Shown here: in pieces, positions 13,331-26,300 of the stretch
Layout of the letters: each line of letters begins with the position of its first letter
Position numbering within the stretch: the first letter of the stretch is position 1
From: Protonemura montana
Taxonomy: Eukaryota; Arthropoda; Insecta; Plecoptera; Nemouridae
Length of the DNA stretch: 64,000 nt
Assembly (NCBI GenBank): GCA_947568835.1
Contig: OX387602.1
Span: 25,223,021 to 25,287,020 of the forward strand
Direction: 5' to 3'
Position numbers and translations under genes: made by a program
Notes under the pieces: model-generated
Databases searched by the model: none
What the model was told of the DNA's origin: nothing
What the model saw: the letters and a program-made list of their open reading frames with translations, nothing else

Positions 13331-16213
13331 AGCCCACGCTATGCAAAAGGCGACAGAAAACATATTAATATCTATGTTGTCTCATTGATACCCATGTGTC
13401 AAATAATCACCGGGCATCCTTCACTGGTTCTAAATCACAATTTAGTATAGAACTGGTATGCCAACTATGTATTGCCATGGCTTTCCCCAAAGGCACAGGT
13501 TTATATCGAATAAGGAACCTATCTTTGGAGTTCTAAAGCTGCCCAGTTTTCTATACCGTCTCACCCTCGCTGATCACTCACCGCTAACGCCAAGAAAATC
13601 ATGATTCGTAATAATGTATGGGGTCAAATTCAATAAAGGTCAACAGTAAATAACTTACCGCAGTTTGTATATTGAAAGGTCAAGGCTTACTGCACGTATT
13701 TCTTTAAACTGTCGGTCAGAATTTTTTCTTACCGTTAACAATACAAGTACTAATTATCGGAGCTAATTAAACGATGGTAGATATTTCGTGGCTCGCTTTC
13801 ATGAGGCTTGTCTGGGCGGGCTGCGAGCTCCTGAATCTTATAAGGAATATGATTAAAGAATAGTCCGCTTAATTTCCTTGTTAAAGGGGACGTGTCTATG
13901 TTGTAAGCAGGTTTTCTTGATTAGTTTAAAGGGACTATCTAAAAGTCATCTCCCATCATTAATCTGCTTTGACTACATTACAATGCATGTATCTATAAAA
14001 TATAATAGATAAGATCATCGCAGAAGCGAGTGTACGCAGGTATTTATAGGCTTCCGAAATACAAATCGACGAGTTTATAGTTATATTTTCTGAGCATAGC
14101 ATTTTAAACGTACAAACTCTCAGAAATCAAAACTCCTTTCAATAGCTAGGACTGAGTATAGTCGATCTCTACAGTGCATCCATTACGCGTGCAGATCTCA
14201 GACAAAAGCAGGATGAAAATTCTGCCCATGACTTATGAGTTCAATGTAATTTGATATCGATACATAACCACTCATGAAGTTCATATAAAAAAGCGTTTCC
14301 CATTGGGTTTCTTGCTGATTTCTTTTTCTCCAAAGCATAAAACAGCTTCGTATATTCGCTTCGCTTCTATTAGTAGCGCGCAAAATATTTTCCTCACACC
14401 CGCGTAATCTTACACTCATAATATTATATGAATTACATGTGCAGCCTCCCAAACCTCCACCTTTCACGCTCTTCCATTCGCGCTGCGCAGCCGTCTTGAG
14501 TGATGGGGTGCCTCCTTCGCCAAGCCTCCTTACTGCTTCAGCCTCACCTGTGTTAATTACTTGTTAAACAACTCGCCGCCGAGTTGGCTTCCAGCGAAAA
14601 ACAACATCTAATAATAATTATGCAACTAATGGCCACCTTCTAGTAAACGAGATCACAAACTTATTGGACGGCTCTTTTAAAAATGCGATGGAAATTAATT
14701 CCTGTGTCGTTAAAAAAGTTTTATGCAGTGTTGATGGATTTGAAATTTAGTTAGATTCAAGTAACCCATAGTACCTGCACCAGGCAAAGCCTATCGTTGG
14801 AGAAACGAGTGTGTAATTAAAGCAAACAAACCACATGACTTGTAATTGCGATCGTTCGTATAGAGAGCATCAATAGCAGTGCCCCTGAGGTCACTTTACA
14901 CTGCTATTCTTCAACGCAACCCCATTCTTCTCATTTCAGCAACGTCACACCAATCATCTAGCTCGAAACGTTTAAATTCAACACAATACTTAATAGCCCA
15001 CTAAATGAATGACTCTTAAAAGGGTGTCATTTAAAATTGTGTGCCCTTTTTTTCAATCTACGCAACTATATTTTGTAAGCTAATGACACGCTTAAAAGTC
15101 ACATCTCCGAACCGACACGTTGCCAGCGCTTTGTGGATCTCGGTGTGACAATTATTAGTCCACTTTCTTGTGAATACCTGCACGTCTGCATTGTTTGATG
15201 GCGACAATGGCTACGGCCAAGCGAGTACGCCATTAGATATGCCACATCTTAGAAATACTTGTGAAACAATTTACACACCTTCGGCCAAACGTCGCCGACA
15301 CTTGGGTGACACCCTTCGATGCTGGAGTGACACCCTAAGACGTAATCATGGCTTTACTTTCTAGATAGAACGAGTCTTTTTCAATTGAAACAATAACATT
15401 TTTCAATAGCCGTCTATGGTATTAACTATTGAATTGTTTAGGGAAGGCATTTTGATTATGCCAGTTGATTGCAACTTTAGAGTTGATAATTACATCGAGT
15501 TTGACAAAGACATCGTTGAATAGAATATACTTTTCCTTTTCGCAACATCTCAATTTGAACCCTCTACTTGCTCCCCTTTCGCCATGAAGACTAACATACT
15601 TGCGATATGCAGGTACACCGACATCGTAGAGGTGATTCTGTGTAGGGCTCTGGATGCTGAACTTACTTGCAAGACCGCTGGGCGCGCAATGGTCGTTACC
15701 CTTCCAGTGGTGGTTCGCCTACTGGAGCAAGGGTCGCTCATATCCCCTACATCAACATTTCAGCGGCGGCTGATCAGAATTTTCGACTCGGGGGTAATAT
15801 TTTTGGCACATGCTACCACAAAACTTATTAAGCGCGGGAAACCCAAAGGTACGCGAAAATTCCATTCCTATTTGCATGAAATTTTTACTATAACTTAATT
15901 ACATCGCGCAAATTATTAATGCTCATTCCATAAATTGGTTAAGAGATTAAAAATACCAGATTAATTGAGCTGATTTTGCATTAATTAAACTATAATAAAC
16001 GAGTCTTTGAAACGCGGGAGCATTCGATTAAAAACCGGATATCTTGTCTTATAAAAGGTGTGGTAAGAACTAATCATTTATAATTGGATTTTTATTCCCT
16101 TCATTTGACTAGTGTAAAAATGAGAAAATATCCATCAGGAGGGCAGAGCAAGCTGTCGAATAATGATGTCGCTTAAAACAAAAACTTGAACGTGATTACA
16201 GCGTGAAATTATC

Positions 16214-16219
16214 TTTATT
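16214..16219 (-). terminator. al: Candidate polyadenylation signal of aristaless
   Basis: AATAAA on the minus strand, about 505 bases downstream of the aristaless stop codon. It is the nearest clear canonical hexamer and would give a 3' UTR of about 0.5 kb. Only the hexamer supports it. Confidence 0.4.
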
Positions 16220-16724
16220 ATTTCATTATTATTTTAATCATTTTACACACAACATAACAAAACATTCATCTTGATGAAATGAAAAAAAAATATTTGACAT
16301 TCCTTCGAAATGTTTGACCAAAATAATAAAACATAATTATTCTTGTGAAATGATGCAGCACTTGTGATTGGACGGTTTCGTTCGCCTCAGTTCAAAAGGA
16401 CCTGAAAGAAAAAATGCCAATTGCGTTCTGCGCATTGTCGTCAAGGCACCATCATGTTTTACACAAAATTGCAGCACTGCACGACACTATTTGCTAAATA
16501 TCCGTAGTATAAATCAGTGTACATGTCTTGGTGTATAAATAATATTGCATCAGCATCGAGCACGTGTGTGCCATTTTCATGCCGTGTCGTGCCATTTTCT
16601 CCAAGTATTCACTGTGAGGTAGATCGCCGAAAGCTGATCACAAAATCAATACCACGTCTTCGCATGATGGCGTCTAGCCGTCTGCCGTAGCATCTATTTG
16701 CTTCCTAACCGTACAATAATTGTT

Positions 16725-17384
16725 TCAGCTGATGAGATCGCCATTCTTGCGCAGCATTTCCAGTCTTAGCTCGTGCTCCCGCGCCTTGAGCCTCAACGCC
16801 GCGATGCTGGAGCTACGTCGGTCCAGCTCCGGCGGTCCGCTTCCTGGCGACGTCGACGCCCCGGAGTCCGAAGGCGGCGCCATCGCCGACGCCGTCGCCG
16901 CCGCCAACAGCGCCGCAGCGTGGTGATATTCGTCGCTCATCGACCGACCACCAGACATATGCTTTGGCTGCTGCGCTGCAGATATGTTTGCCAAGAGGCT
17001 CTGAAACGAGCTGGCCGCCGCAGAGTTGTAGCTTAGGTGACTCATGCTCGGCGGCAACAGAGGCTGAGGGACGCCCCGGTGTTGAAAATGATGTGGTGGT
17101 GGATGATGACTGAGATAGCTTCCCGAAAGGACGGGACCAGGAGGCAGATGATGGTAGCCACCCCCGACCCGGAACGCAGCCGCTAGGTTGACGGCGTTGG
17201 CGGTGGCGCTGTCGAACGGCTTGCGTAGGCTGAAGCCGAGATGCGAGAAGGGGTTGGGCATCGACTGAGAGACCGACGTCGGCGGCGGCGCCGCGGACGC
17301 GCTCAGGTACGGATTGTACGGATGAGCCTGCGGGCCGACCTTCTCCTGTTTCCGCCACTTGGCTCGCCGGTTCTGGAACCACAC
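16725..17384 (-). CDS. al: aristaless coding exon 3 (recognition helix, C-terminal region, OAR motif)
   Basis: The exon starts after a TTGTTGCAG acceptor with [13 protein letters not shown], so the open frame upstream of 17,384 is intron. It encodes 219 residues rich in Pro, His and Ala, and ends with the OAR motif and NGDLIS. The codons are very CpG-rich, unlike the surrounding intron. Confidence 0.95.
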   Translation of the reverse strand: MWFQNRRAKWRKQEKVGPQAHPYNPYLSASAAPPPTSVSQSMPNPFSHLGFSLRKPFDSATANAVNLAAAFRVGGGYHHLPPGPVLSGSYLSHHPPPHHFQHRGVPQPLLPPSMSHLSYNSAAASSFQSLLANISAAQQPKHMSGGRSMSDEYHHAAALLAAATASAMAPPSDSGASTSPGSGPPELDRRSSSIAALRLKAREHELRLEMLRKNGDLIS

Positions 17385-20300
17385 CTGCAACAAAACAACG
17401 GGACGTGTGAGTTGAGGCGTTTTGTCTTGAGGTGTCGTGCTCCCAGGAAGCTTGGAGATGCGGGCGTTTGGCATGAGAACAGAGCTCGCAGAAAGTTTAT
17501 CATAATACGTTATAACGTCGCGTCGAAGCAGACGGTTCAAAAGAACGGAATGGTCTTAAATATAAATTAGTTGCATGTCACGTTGTAATGTACTTGGACG
17601 CCGCGACGAGCAAGACAATTATTGCGAAGAGAAATACTAGCCGCCGACTCGAGGCGCTATATTATCATTGATAAAGTTGTGGGTATGATAATAATATAAT
17701 AAGTAATAACTGTTAATGGAGTCTGCGATATTCTTTGTTTTTCAAATCCAACTGCGATCGTGACTTTGTAAAGCAACGGAGACGCCCATCCCATCAATGG
17801 CCGCGATGCTTTGCTTTCAGACGCACACGAGAAACAATCGAGTCAAACGTCAATTATGCTTAATACATTTCATCTCTCAGAGCCTATTCCGTGCTAGAGA
17901 CCGCAGTGGCGTACGTGCTGCATCTTGTCAGGAAACTTGAAGTCTTGCAAGTCTGACCCGGCTCAGTCTCGGTACTGAGTTCTTGGCGCCAGTGGCCACT
18001 ATGTGGTCTCTTCAGATTTTTCGAAAAGCGAACATATAAAGTTGCCGACATCTGTGAGGCTACGACAATTAAATGGCTGCCAAAATAACCCATACATGCG
18101 TACCAATTAATTCAGTAAGTGCGTTGAAATCTCCACATTCTGAATGCCCGAGTTCCTTCCGAGCAACATGGGGCGCATTGAAATCTCTCGAAACATTTAG
18201 TATTTCTCCTCCGAAGGTGGACGACGCCACTGCAAAGTGAGACAGTCTACGCAAAGGCAGTACAACAACTTGGGAAAGACAAAGAAAGAGTTTGGCTGGC
18301 TCCGATTTGAGCTAGGTGGGTGTCACTGCACACTGAAATGTCATTTATGTGGATACATAATGATGATGACAGTATACAACGCAGACCTAACCTTCACTTG
18401 GTTAGAACGCTAACGTATTATCAACCTCCAGTCGCAGATATACCACAAGCAATCCGATAATACCTTAATTATAGCGTCTCAGACGTGTACGACCGTGCCG
18501 ACTGCGCAGGAACCATGTCATTTATTTAATTTAAGTAATTAACTTATGTTATGTTATTTGGCTTTATGATACAGCGGCGGCGGTTACTTCAATGAGACAT
18601 CGCGTCTATCTGCCCTTCGTATTATTTATTTTGTTAAAACGTGCGGTGCTAGATGAGAAAGATGCGAAAAGAATCGGCAATTTTCTTTTTAATGTTTTCT
18701 TGTAAACGAATCTTAGAGTCGGGAACACCGCTTTATTTCCACAAAGCAAACACAGCGCGCGCGGCTGCTCGTCGAGCTGAGAGTGCAGACATCAATTTCA
18801 CCCGGGGTGGGTGAAGAGGCACTAATTTTAAAACGCACGCAAGAGGAAATGAAGAAAAATTCCCGGGAAACGCGGTCGTGACTTGAGAGTGCTTTGCTCT
18901 CGTTTTCGAAATCAATTCGTTTAGATACTCTTTTCCCCACAGCAGGATCTTACGATGCCGCATATTGGATGTCATAATGTGGCGCACGCATGAAATGTCA
19001 GATTTCAAAATAAAATTACCCGAAAAATGAATGCGAAAACTGTAATATAATGATCTGCCAGAAAGCGTTACGGGATGGATGCAGTGCTCGGTTATTTAGA
19101 CTTGCATTTCAAATAAATTATGCCAAAAATAAACTCCATATCATTTTGACCGCATAAGACAAAGAGAATCCTAGAAACACAACGCAAAATATGCCAGCCA
19201 CGTAGAAAAAAGAAACAAATTAAAACAACATGATCGTCATTACACGATCCCTCAAATAATAATTACCAACGCAGAGATTGCATCTGCATGTACGTATATT
19301 ATATATTATAATAACAACAATGGCGGCCGCATCATGTCAGAGTTTCGTGGCTTTATCGTCGATCAAAAATGTAGTTGTTGTATTGAACAATGGGGCTGAT
19401 GATTTGGGGCGTGTGCTTTGATGACAATCAGCAGATACTCGACGCAGCTCCCGCGGTTTCCAGCTCGGGCCAGTAGCGGCAGCTAGTAGCTCATTGTTAC
19501 TTGCTACTGTCCATTATTAACCAATGGAATCAACCGATGCCCGATCGGTGATCAATTATAGGGAAAACTGTCTCAACTCCTTCAGGGTTTACAAGCATTA
19601 CACGTTTCTGGAACTAGAGGATTACCAGTAGAAAATGGAAATCGGCAAAGAAAGTAATTGCAATTTTGATGCGTACTTGAGCTCAGTTTCAGTATAAAGT
19701 TCACTACTTAGCATTAAATAGTTGTTTACCCGAAGAAAAAGTTCATTTGTAATTATTTAGTGTTATTGCTTGCGAGAAATTAAGACATACCGTCGTTGAG
19801 TCGGGTAATGATTGTTCGCATACCTACTCGGAATTAAAGCTAATTATCTACTCACTTAATATATCATGTCATTCATTCACGTACGAAACCATGTATGTAT
19901 AAGGTCGGATAAAATCGCTAATCATCGAAAGATAATTAACTAAAGATATAGAAAGGTAAAGATAGCCGCAGGAAAATTGTGCTTTGTTCACCTACATAGA
20001 GCGGCGCCCTAAAATGTAACACGAGAAATTAAAGACTGAGGCGATCTGAACATTGCCCAACAACGCAGATAGCCAACGATACAAAGAATCTTTCAATTAT
20101 GTCGCTCGTTGATGATTGATTGTTGCCTACGAATGAGAAAATTGAAGACGAAGATCCCATTAGACAGTGATTCCGGCACCGCTCGGTCACAGATGACCGC
20201 AAGGTATTTCCTGTCGATGATACATTATTGCTTTCCTTGGCGGGAATTCGCCGCAAAAAGGGAGGGGGAGTCGATTCGGAGATCGCTGAGGTGCGAGGCT

Positions 20301-23300
20301 AAATTGGGTCGACTGCAGGAATCAATCAATGATACGGTCATACCTGAGGTGATACAGATGAGGTGATACCAACGAAGAGGGTAGATCTTTGTCATTTCGG
20401 TTTGTCTTGAATCACCCATCTCTTTTGCAAGACTTTTTCATAATTGCGTCTTAAAACGAGGCATTTGTTTTAGTGATGTACTTTGTTGCCATTGCCTGAT
20501 TTTCCTTGTCTGCGGTGTGGTGGCAGTTTCTGGAGCCCTTGAGAGACCCGGTGGTAACGTGTTCGCTCCTACACATCGTTCAGAGCACGCTTCCAACGGC
20601 CATGCAAGCACATAGCGTGCCTTTGGCGTGCCCCTTTGGCGTGCCCCTTTGGCGTGCCCCTTTGGCGTGCCCCTTTGGCGTGCCCCTTTGGCGTGCCCCT
20701 TTGGCGTGCCCCTTTGGCGTGCCCCTTTGGCGTGCCCCTTTGGCGTGCCCCTTTGGCGTGCCCCTTTGGCGTGCCCCTTTGGCGTGCCCCTTTGGCGTGC
20801 CCCTTTGGCGTGCCCCTTTGGCGTGCCCCTTTGGCGTGCCCCTTTGGCGTGCCCCTTTGGCGTGCCCCTTTGGCGTGCCCCTTTGGCGTGCCCCTTTGGC
20901 GTGCCCCTTTGGCGTGCCCCTTTGGCGTGCCCCTTTGGCGTGCCCCTTTGGCGTGCTCAGCGAGCCCGGTTGTGTCTCCAAGTCGGCGATAAAAGTTGAA
21001 GCAAATTGCTTTTTCTGACGCTTTTCTTGCACGATCGCTGTCATCGACTTGTGATAGACTTTTCGAAGTGATGCTATCTTTACTTAATTAAGCTCGTACT
21101 AATTTGGGAGAACATGCTTGCAAAACACACACTTAAATATGCACCTCATCGAATCTAAAAAGTTTGGTGAAAACAATCATAAAAGCGCGGAAGAATGAAA
21201 TAAGATCCAAAAAAGTTAGAACGATGGAAAAAGTTTGATTAGTTGAAAGTCACGAAGCACAAAATAAAACTTCAGAGGAAGGAAAGGAAACTCGAGTTTT
21301 GAATTAATTTAATTGTATCAATTAGAGATGTTGAGACGTAATGCACAATGCTGAACACTATTGTGGGGGTAAAAAGTATGAACTTAATTACGCCTGCATA
21401 GGTGAGTAGCATTCACGATTTGCACTGCGTTTATGCTGTCCCCTGGCACAGCCTTGACTGGCGCAAATTGCAGTTGAAGCATAAGAGAGAAGTGACCGTA
21501 AACCGCAAATTATCTAAGCAATTTGTTCACTTCAGATTAATTAAATTAGTTGTCTCCAATAATGGTCAACAACAGATCAATAATGACAGATAGCTGCCGA
21601 TGATATTACTTTTCCTTGTGTATTTCGATATGCTAGGTATAAGCTGACTTGACTTTCATAAAGATGGATTGTCCCGCAGTGTTACACAGGTGTTTTTTGT
21701 ACCCCCATTGACCGCCAAATAACAGGTAAGGTAGGTATCCATAGAGAGGAGGCTGTATCCGCGGAAGTTTAAAATTGGTTTACTAACAACTATAAAAAAT
21801 CTAACCCTAAATTAATGAAACAATTGTGGACCAAGTGGTGGTGAAGACGACCTCGCCCGGAGGTACGGCGAGGTCTCAAAGATATGCCCCGCTGGCTTAC
21901 AGATTGACTGTGAATGAAACGTTGTGCTACAAATAGCTAATAAGTCGGCTATGCTAGTCGGGGGTGGTTGCCCACTGCAGGGCGCCGAGCTCGGACAAAA
22001 GATCTCGCAGTTGGAGTCTGACGATACAAGAGAAGAACGCCACGGAGGGCCGCACGCCGATGTCTTCAGGAGAGTGCCGAGAGAGGCTGCACGCTATGGG
22101 CAGGCGGCAGAGGGTGGCGTGAGGCGAACGACTTTACTCTTTAATTAGATTAAGAAGAACGCAAACAAATTGCCACGGTCAAAGCAGTCCAATTAACGTT
22201 TCAATTATTTGTGGATCAATTAAAGTTTCGGCAATTATTCATTTTTCAGTCATGAACTGGTATAAAGAAATGAGAAATTCTTTTGTCGCTGAGCGACACC
22301 GCTGGGAATGCCCTTCGTGTACCGACCAGATATTTCGATTCCTCGACTCTTTGAAACTCGAAACAAACGGATAAAAAATTACGAACAATTGTAATAATTA
22401 TTCACTGAGCGTGTCGCAATGCTGTGCTTCAGAAACTGGTCCTCGTCGAATAATTGAACATCAGATAAACTAAATTACTATTCGCTAAGGAACAGGCGTA
22501 AAAACTTATTGCATGTCTACATTTGTGTCTCGAGTAAAAAAACCGCACATGTATAAGTAATTGGGCCTTTCAATTTATTCTAATTACCGCCTCTCTGATG
22601 ACATTCGCTTCATGATGGCAATAGACCTTCGGAGTGAGAGGTATGACGATCATACGCATCGTTCACTGTGGATTCCTAACTGCATCAGGCGTTATTCGAC
22701 GTCGAGTTGATGGTGGATGTTTTGCGCCCATGAGATGAATTGCTGCAATATTGTACATCTTCCACGCTACGTGCGGGTTTGTTATAATGTAATAAGAAAT
22801 GAGAATGTAATTTACACGATGGGTAGAATTAAAATGGTCGGGGCAGGAGCAGGTCGTCTTTTACAATCAGCCTCACCTTGAGACCTGCCATTAAATGGCA
22901 TTGCAGTAGCCTAGGATATAATAGCGCAGAGGCTAATTATTGTAAACGTGTTTCAGGGTAGAGGCAGGTATATACCTACGTGTAGGTACATGTCTCAATC
23001 TTTAACAAGCAAAACAATTAAAGTGGATAATTTAATATTAACTATTTAATTAAATTGAAACGCATAGCAACATTTTCTGTATGAAATGTGGAACAAGTTT
23101 TGTACATCGCCGTTGTTCCTGAGGAACATTTTTACAGTGGTAAATTATTTCTCGGAAGCCGAGTTCGTTTCTTTAATGTGACGTTGGAGGCCGCCCTGAG
23201 GAACGTTCTAGAGGCAATGAGAAGTCGTCGAGATTATTATTTAAAAAAAAACCGTGGACCACAAATCGCTGACCAATGGAGCACGCGTAATATGTCGTCA

Positions 23301-26300
23301 TAAATTCCGAATCAAGCGAGATTCTCCTAGTGCGTTGGCAGGATAACAAAGTCTAATCGTAAGACATTTAGAAAAATCACAACTTCAAATAGTGGCGCGA
23401 TTTGGAGTCGAATCGAGCGGCAAACACGCGTCATACAGAAGAGGCTACACCACTGCGACTTCTCGTACCATAATTTCCTGGCGTGTACACACGCGGGCAA
23501 TCTCGCCGGCACGCAAGGCAGCGTCGGTTTCCTTGAAGCGGCGGTTGTAACTTGCCCAGAGGCTCACGAGGACGGGAAGGTGACACGATTACTCAAACGC
23601 TAATTAATACTTTTCCAAGTACTAATGCTAATCAACGGATACAACCATGTACAACCATCGTTGCTACTAATTCTAGGAGATCCATTGCAGTTATCAAAGA
23701 ATATTATTGCTCGCCATTCGCCAATTATCATAATTTAGATGATTGCAATTCGTGTGGCATCGAATCTACACTGTATATTTTACTGTTTAAATTTACAACA
23801 GAGGTGTAAAAATGTGTAAATTCATTTGAATACTTCTTGAATAATTACTATTTCATATAACTGAGAAAGACATCCAATGCCAATAAGTCGAGATCGAAAG
23901 GACAATGATCAGCAATGAGGTGTTATTTCTATACACGACTCATTACCGAGGTAGCAGGAATCGGCCTTCTCTCTGATAGAGCAGACATCGACATGCCGTC
24001 AGTGAGTTACACGCGTATAGCTAGCAAATATCTTCATCGAATCCGTGAGCCAATGTGTAACTCTTGATGCACTCACCTACCAAGACAGATCATCGCGCCT
24101 CGCGGATCACGCTAGCAGTTTCATTATCATCAATGTAATAGCTAATTACTAATAACTTAAATACATAATAATTATACGTTGGCATTTAATTACACTCAAA
24201 ACAAGTGTAATTCTTGGAAGCAGAACAGAACAGAAGCTGGCTGCGATTTTTCCACACGCGAATTTTGAATTATTGCGCGTCACGCCTTCGCGGTTATGCA
24301 TGTTTTAATAATTTTTAGTGTAAATTATTTGTAACCTAAGTATTGTCTACCTAGATGCAATTGAAAAGTAACCCGCCAGCTCATCCCGTCCCACGCGCAC
24401 TGCAAGTGAAATTTAAAATCGGCTTTGTTCGATGCGTCATTGTTGTAAAAGTTACACCACTGTGACTACGCTTCTTAAGACGGAACATAATTCAATTACG
24501 TCGATAACTCGTATTAACTTGATAACAAAAGGATTTCTTCTAGTCTAACGTCGTGGCGATTGAATTTGATTCAACCTTGAATGCAGCAAAGCTCTGGTAA
24601 ACCACCGGCCGACGTGTGTTGGTCTATCTATCTACCTGGCGGAAAACTGTAGTCTACCATCACCTGTCTTGTTAAAGGTGAACCGTCAAAATATTATATG
24701 TGGGTGTTAGTAGATGCTACGAAGCACGCGGCTAGCTAACTAATCTGTTCATTTTTTTTGTGTGAATATTGTTTTCAATGCCATCGGTGAACAGACAGGC
24801 AAGCGTACGCATGGCTTCACCTAAAGGGACATGCACATTTATATTTGGTGTCGTGATATGAATATTGTATCAAAACTATAATCGAGGAGGTAATAGATTG
24901 TTTTCCAAATCTGGATATATCATATAAAACAAACCGTTTTTTCAGATAAGAATAAAAATTGATATAAAATGTTTTTCAAAGAGTGTACATACCTGTATTC
25001 TCGCTTCTGTAAGTCCTATCTTCATGGCTAATTCCTCCCTGAAAATGAAAAAAATACAATTATTAGAATAGTAAATCATACAAAAAGCAAATGTCTTGAG
25101 ATCTATATGGGAGGCTGCAGTCTCTAAATAGCTAACGAAAGTCGAAGACTTGAGTCGAAGTCGTAGTCAGTTAAAAGATTCCCTAGGGATAGTACGACAA
25201 GGACACATGCGGCTTCTTCGGCGTCCTCAGACAAAATAGTATCGCGAGCATTTGAAAATCAACGAGTTAAATCAATAATATAGCTATTGTAACATTGTAT
25301 GTGTTCCATAGCAGGGCATATCATTCCATTTGTTGTACGTCTGTAAAACAAAGCACGCGTCTACAACAAGTTAACAAGTAAACGTTGGTTAACGTTACAT
25401 GTACGCCGACGCACTTTAATGAACTAATTAATTAATTACCGCTTGAAGGTGCGTAAAGACTAGACTTGATTCGTCTAATAAAACTCTTTGCCGAGTCGGA
25501 GAGTGTAAGAGTTTCGTTGACTGCCACTTGCCGCTGCAGTCAACAACAAAACAAGTTTTCATTCAGGTTAAAACGATTAAAAACGTTATCTTACAATGCA
25601 ATTATTGACGACGTACAGCGAACAAAGAATGAATTTTGTCTGCGCCGGAGTGCAACCAAGAATCTCTTGATGCATTAACTGATAAAATAACTGCATGAAA
25701 TCATGTCAAAAAAAAGAGTTCATTTTCACATAAACCTTTTTAATTACTTTTTGGTAGATTGGCATAAATATAGTGTACTAAATGTGATGGCGGCAAACAT
25801 GAAAAAAAAAGTACTACACATATGTTTTCCCATTATTCATTTATTCCGAATTGTGTATTCCGAGAGTGCGTCTGTGTCTGACAAGAGCGGTACATCGACG
25901 TCGTCGCCGCCGCCGCCAGCTTTTTCCACGGGATGGATTGAATCGCGATTATTCGAATCACGCGTTGACGGCAGCGAAATCAATCATGCCGTAACTCAGT
26001 GGCGACTATCAAGTTTGTCACGAAATCGCAGCAAACCAGTATCTCTCACAGCGACAACGACTATTCGCTTGTTTCACTATAATGAAAACTAATTAATAAT
26101 CTAGTTAATTAGAGCCGTTTCACTCGACAATTACCGGTAATATTTCATCTGTTGACAGCGTAATTCATCATTTCGATAATTAAACATCGGCCATAATCCA
26201 TACGTGTCATGCTTTGCTGTTGGAATTATTTCTTTCAAATTAGATTAGATTCTGAAATAATAACTTGAAAGTCAATATGGAGTATCATTGATCCGCGCGT

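Larger units (their letters stand above)
879..16213. other. Intergenic region between IFT81 and aristaless
   Basis: About 15 kb of mostly AT-rich sequence in which I find no convincing gene. Open frames of 60-117 codons occur (for example around 1,360-1,921, 2,506-2,758, 8,582-8,845 and 15,584-15,898), but none resembles a family I know and most overlap equally long frames on the other strand. GC-rich patches lie near 3,900-3,970, 4,810-5,110, 7,460-7,640, 11,530-11,700 and 13,160-13,330. The last two have splice-like signals and are treated as findings. No rRNA or tRNA gene was seen here. Confidence 0.6.

Noticed and set aside
16813-17382. 189-codon minus-strand frame within aristaless exon 3
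   Set aside because: Shadow frame of CpG-rich coding sequence; the overlapping frame has the homeodomain and OAR motif.
17385-17540. Extension of the aristaless exon 3 frame upstream to 17,540
   Set aside because: The TTGTTGCAG acceptor and the homeodomain continuity with exon 2 show this part is intron.
20506-21044. Long open frames on both strands (up to 170 codons) with repeated [17 protein letters not shown] peptides
   Set aside because: They are produced by the stop-free 13-bp minisatellite, whose period forces open frames. They lie in an intron, and both strands are equally open.
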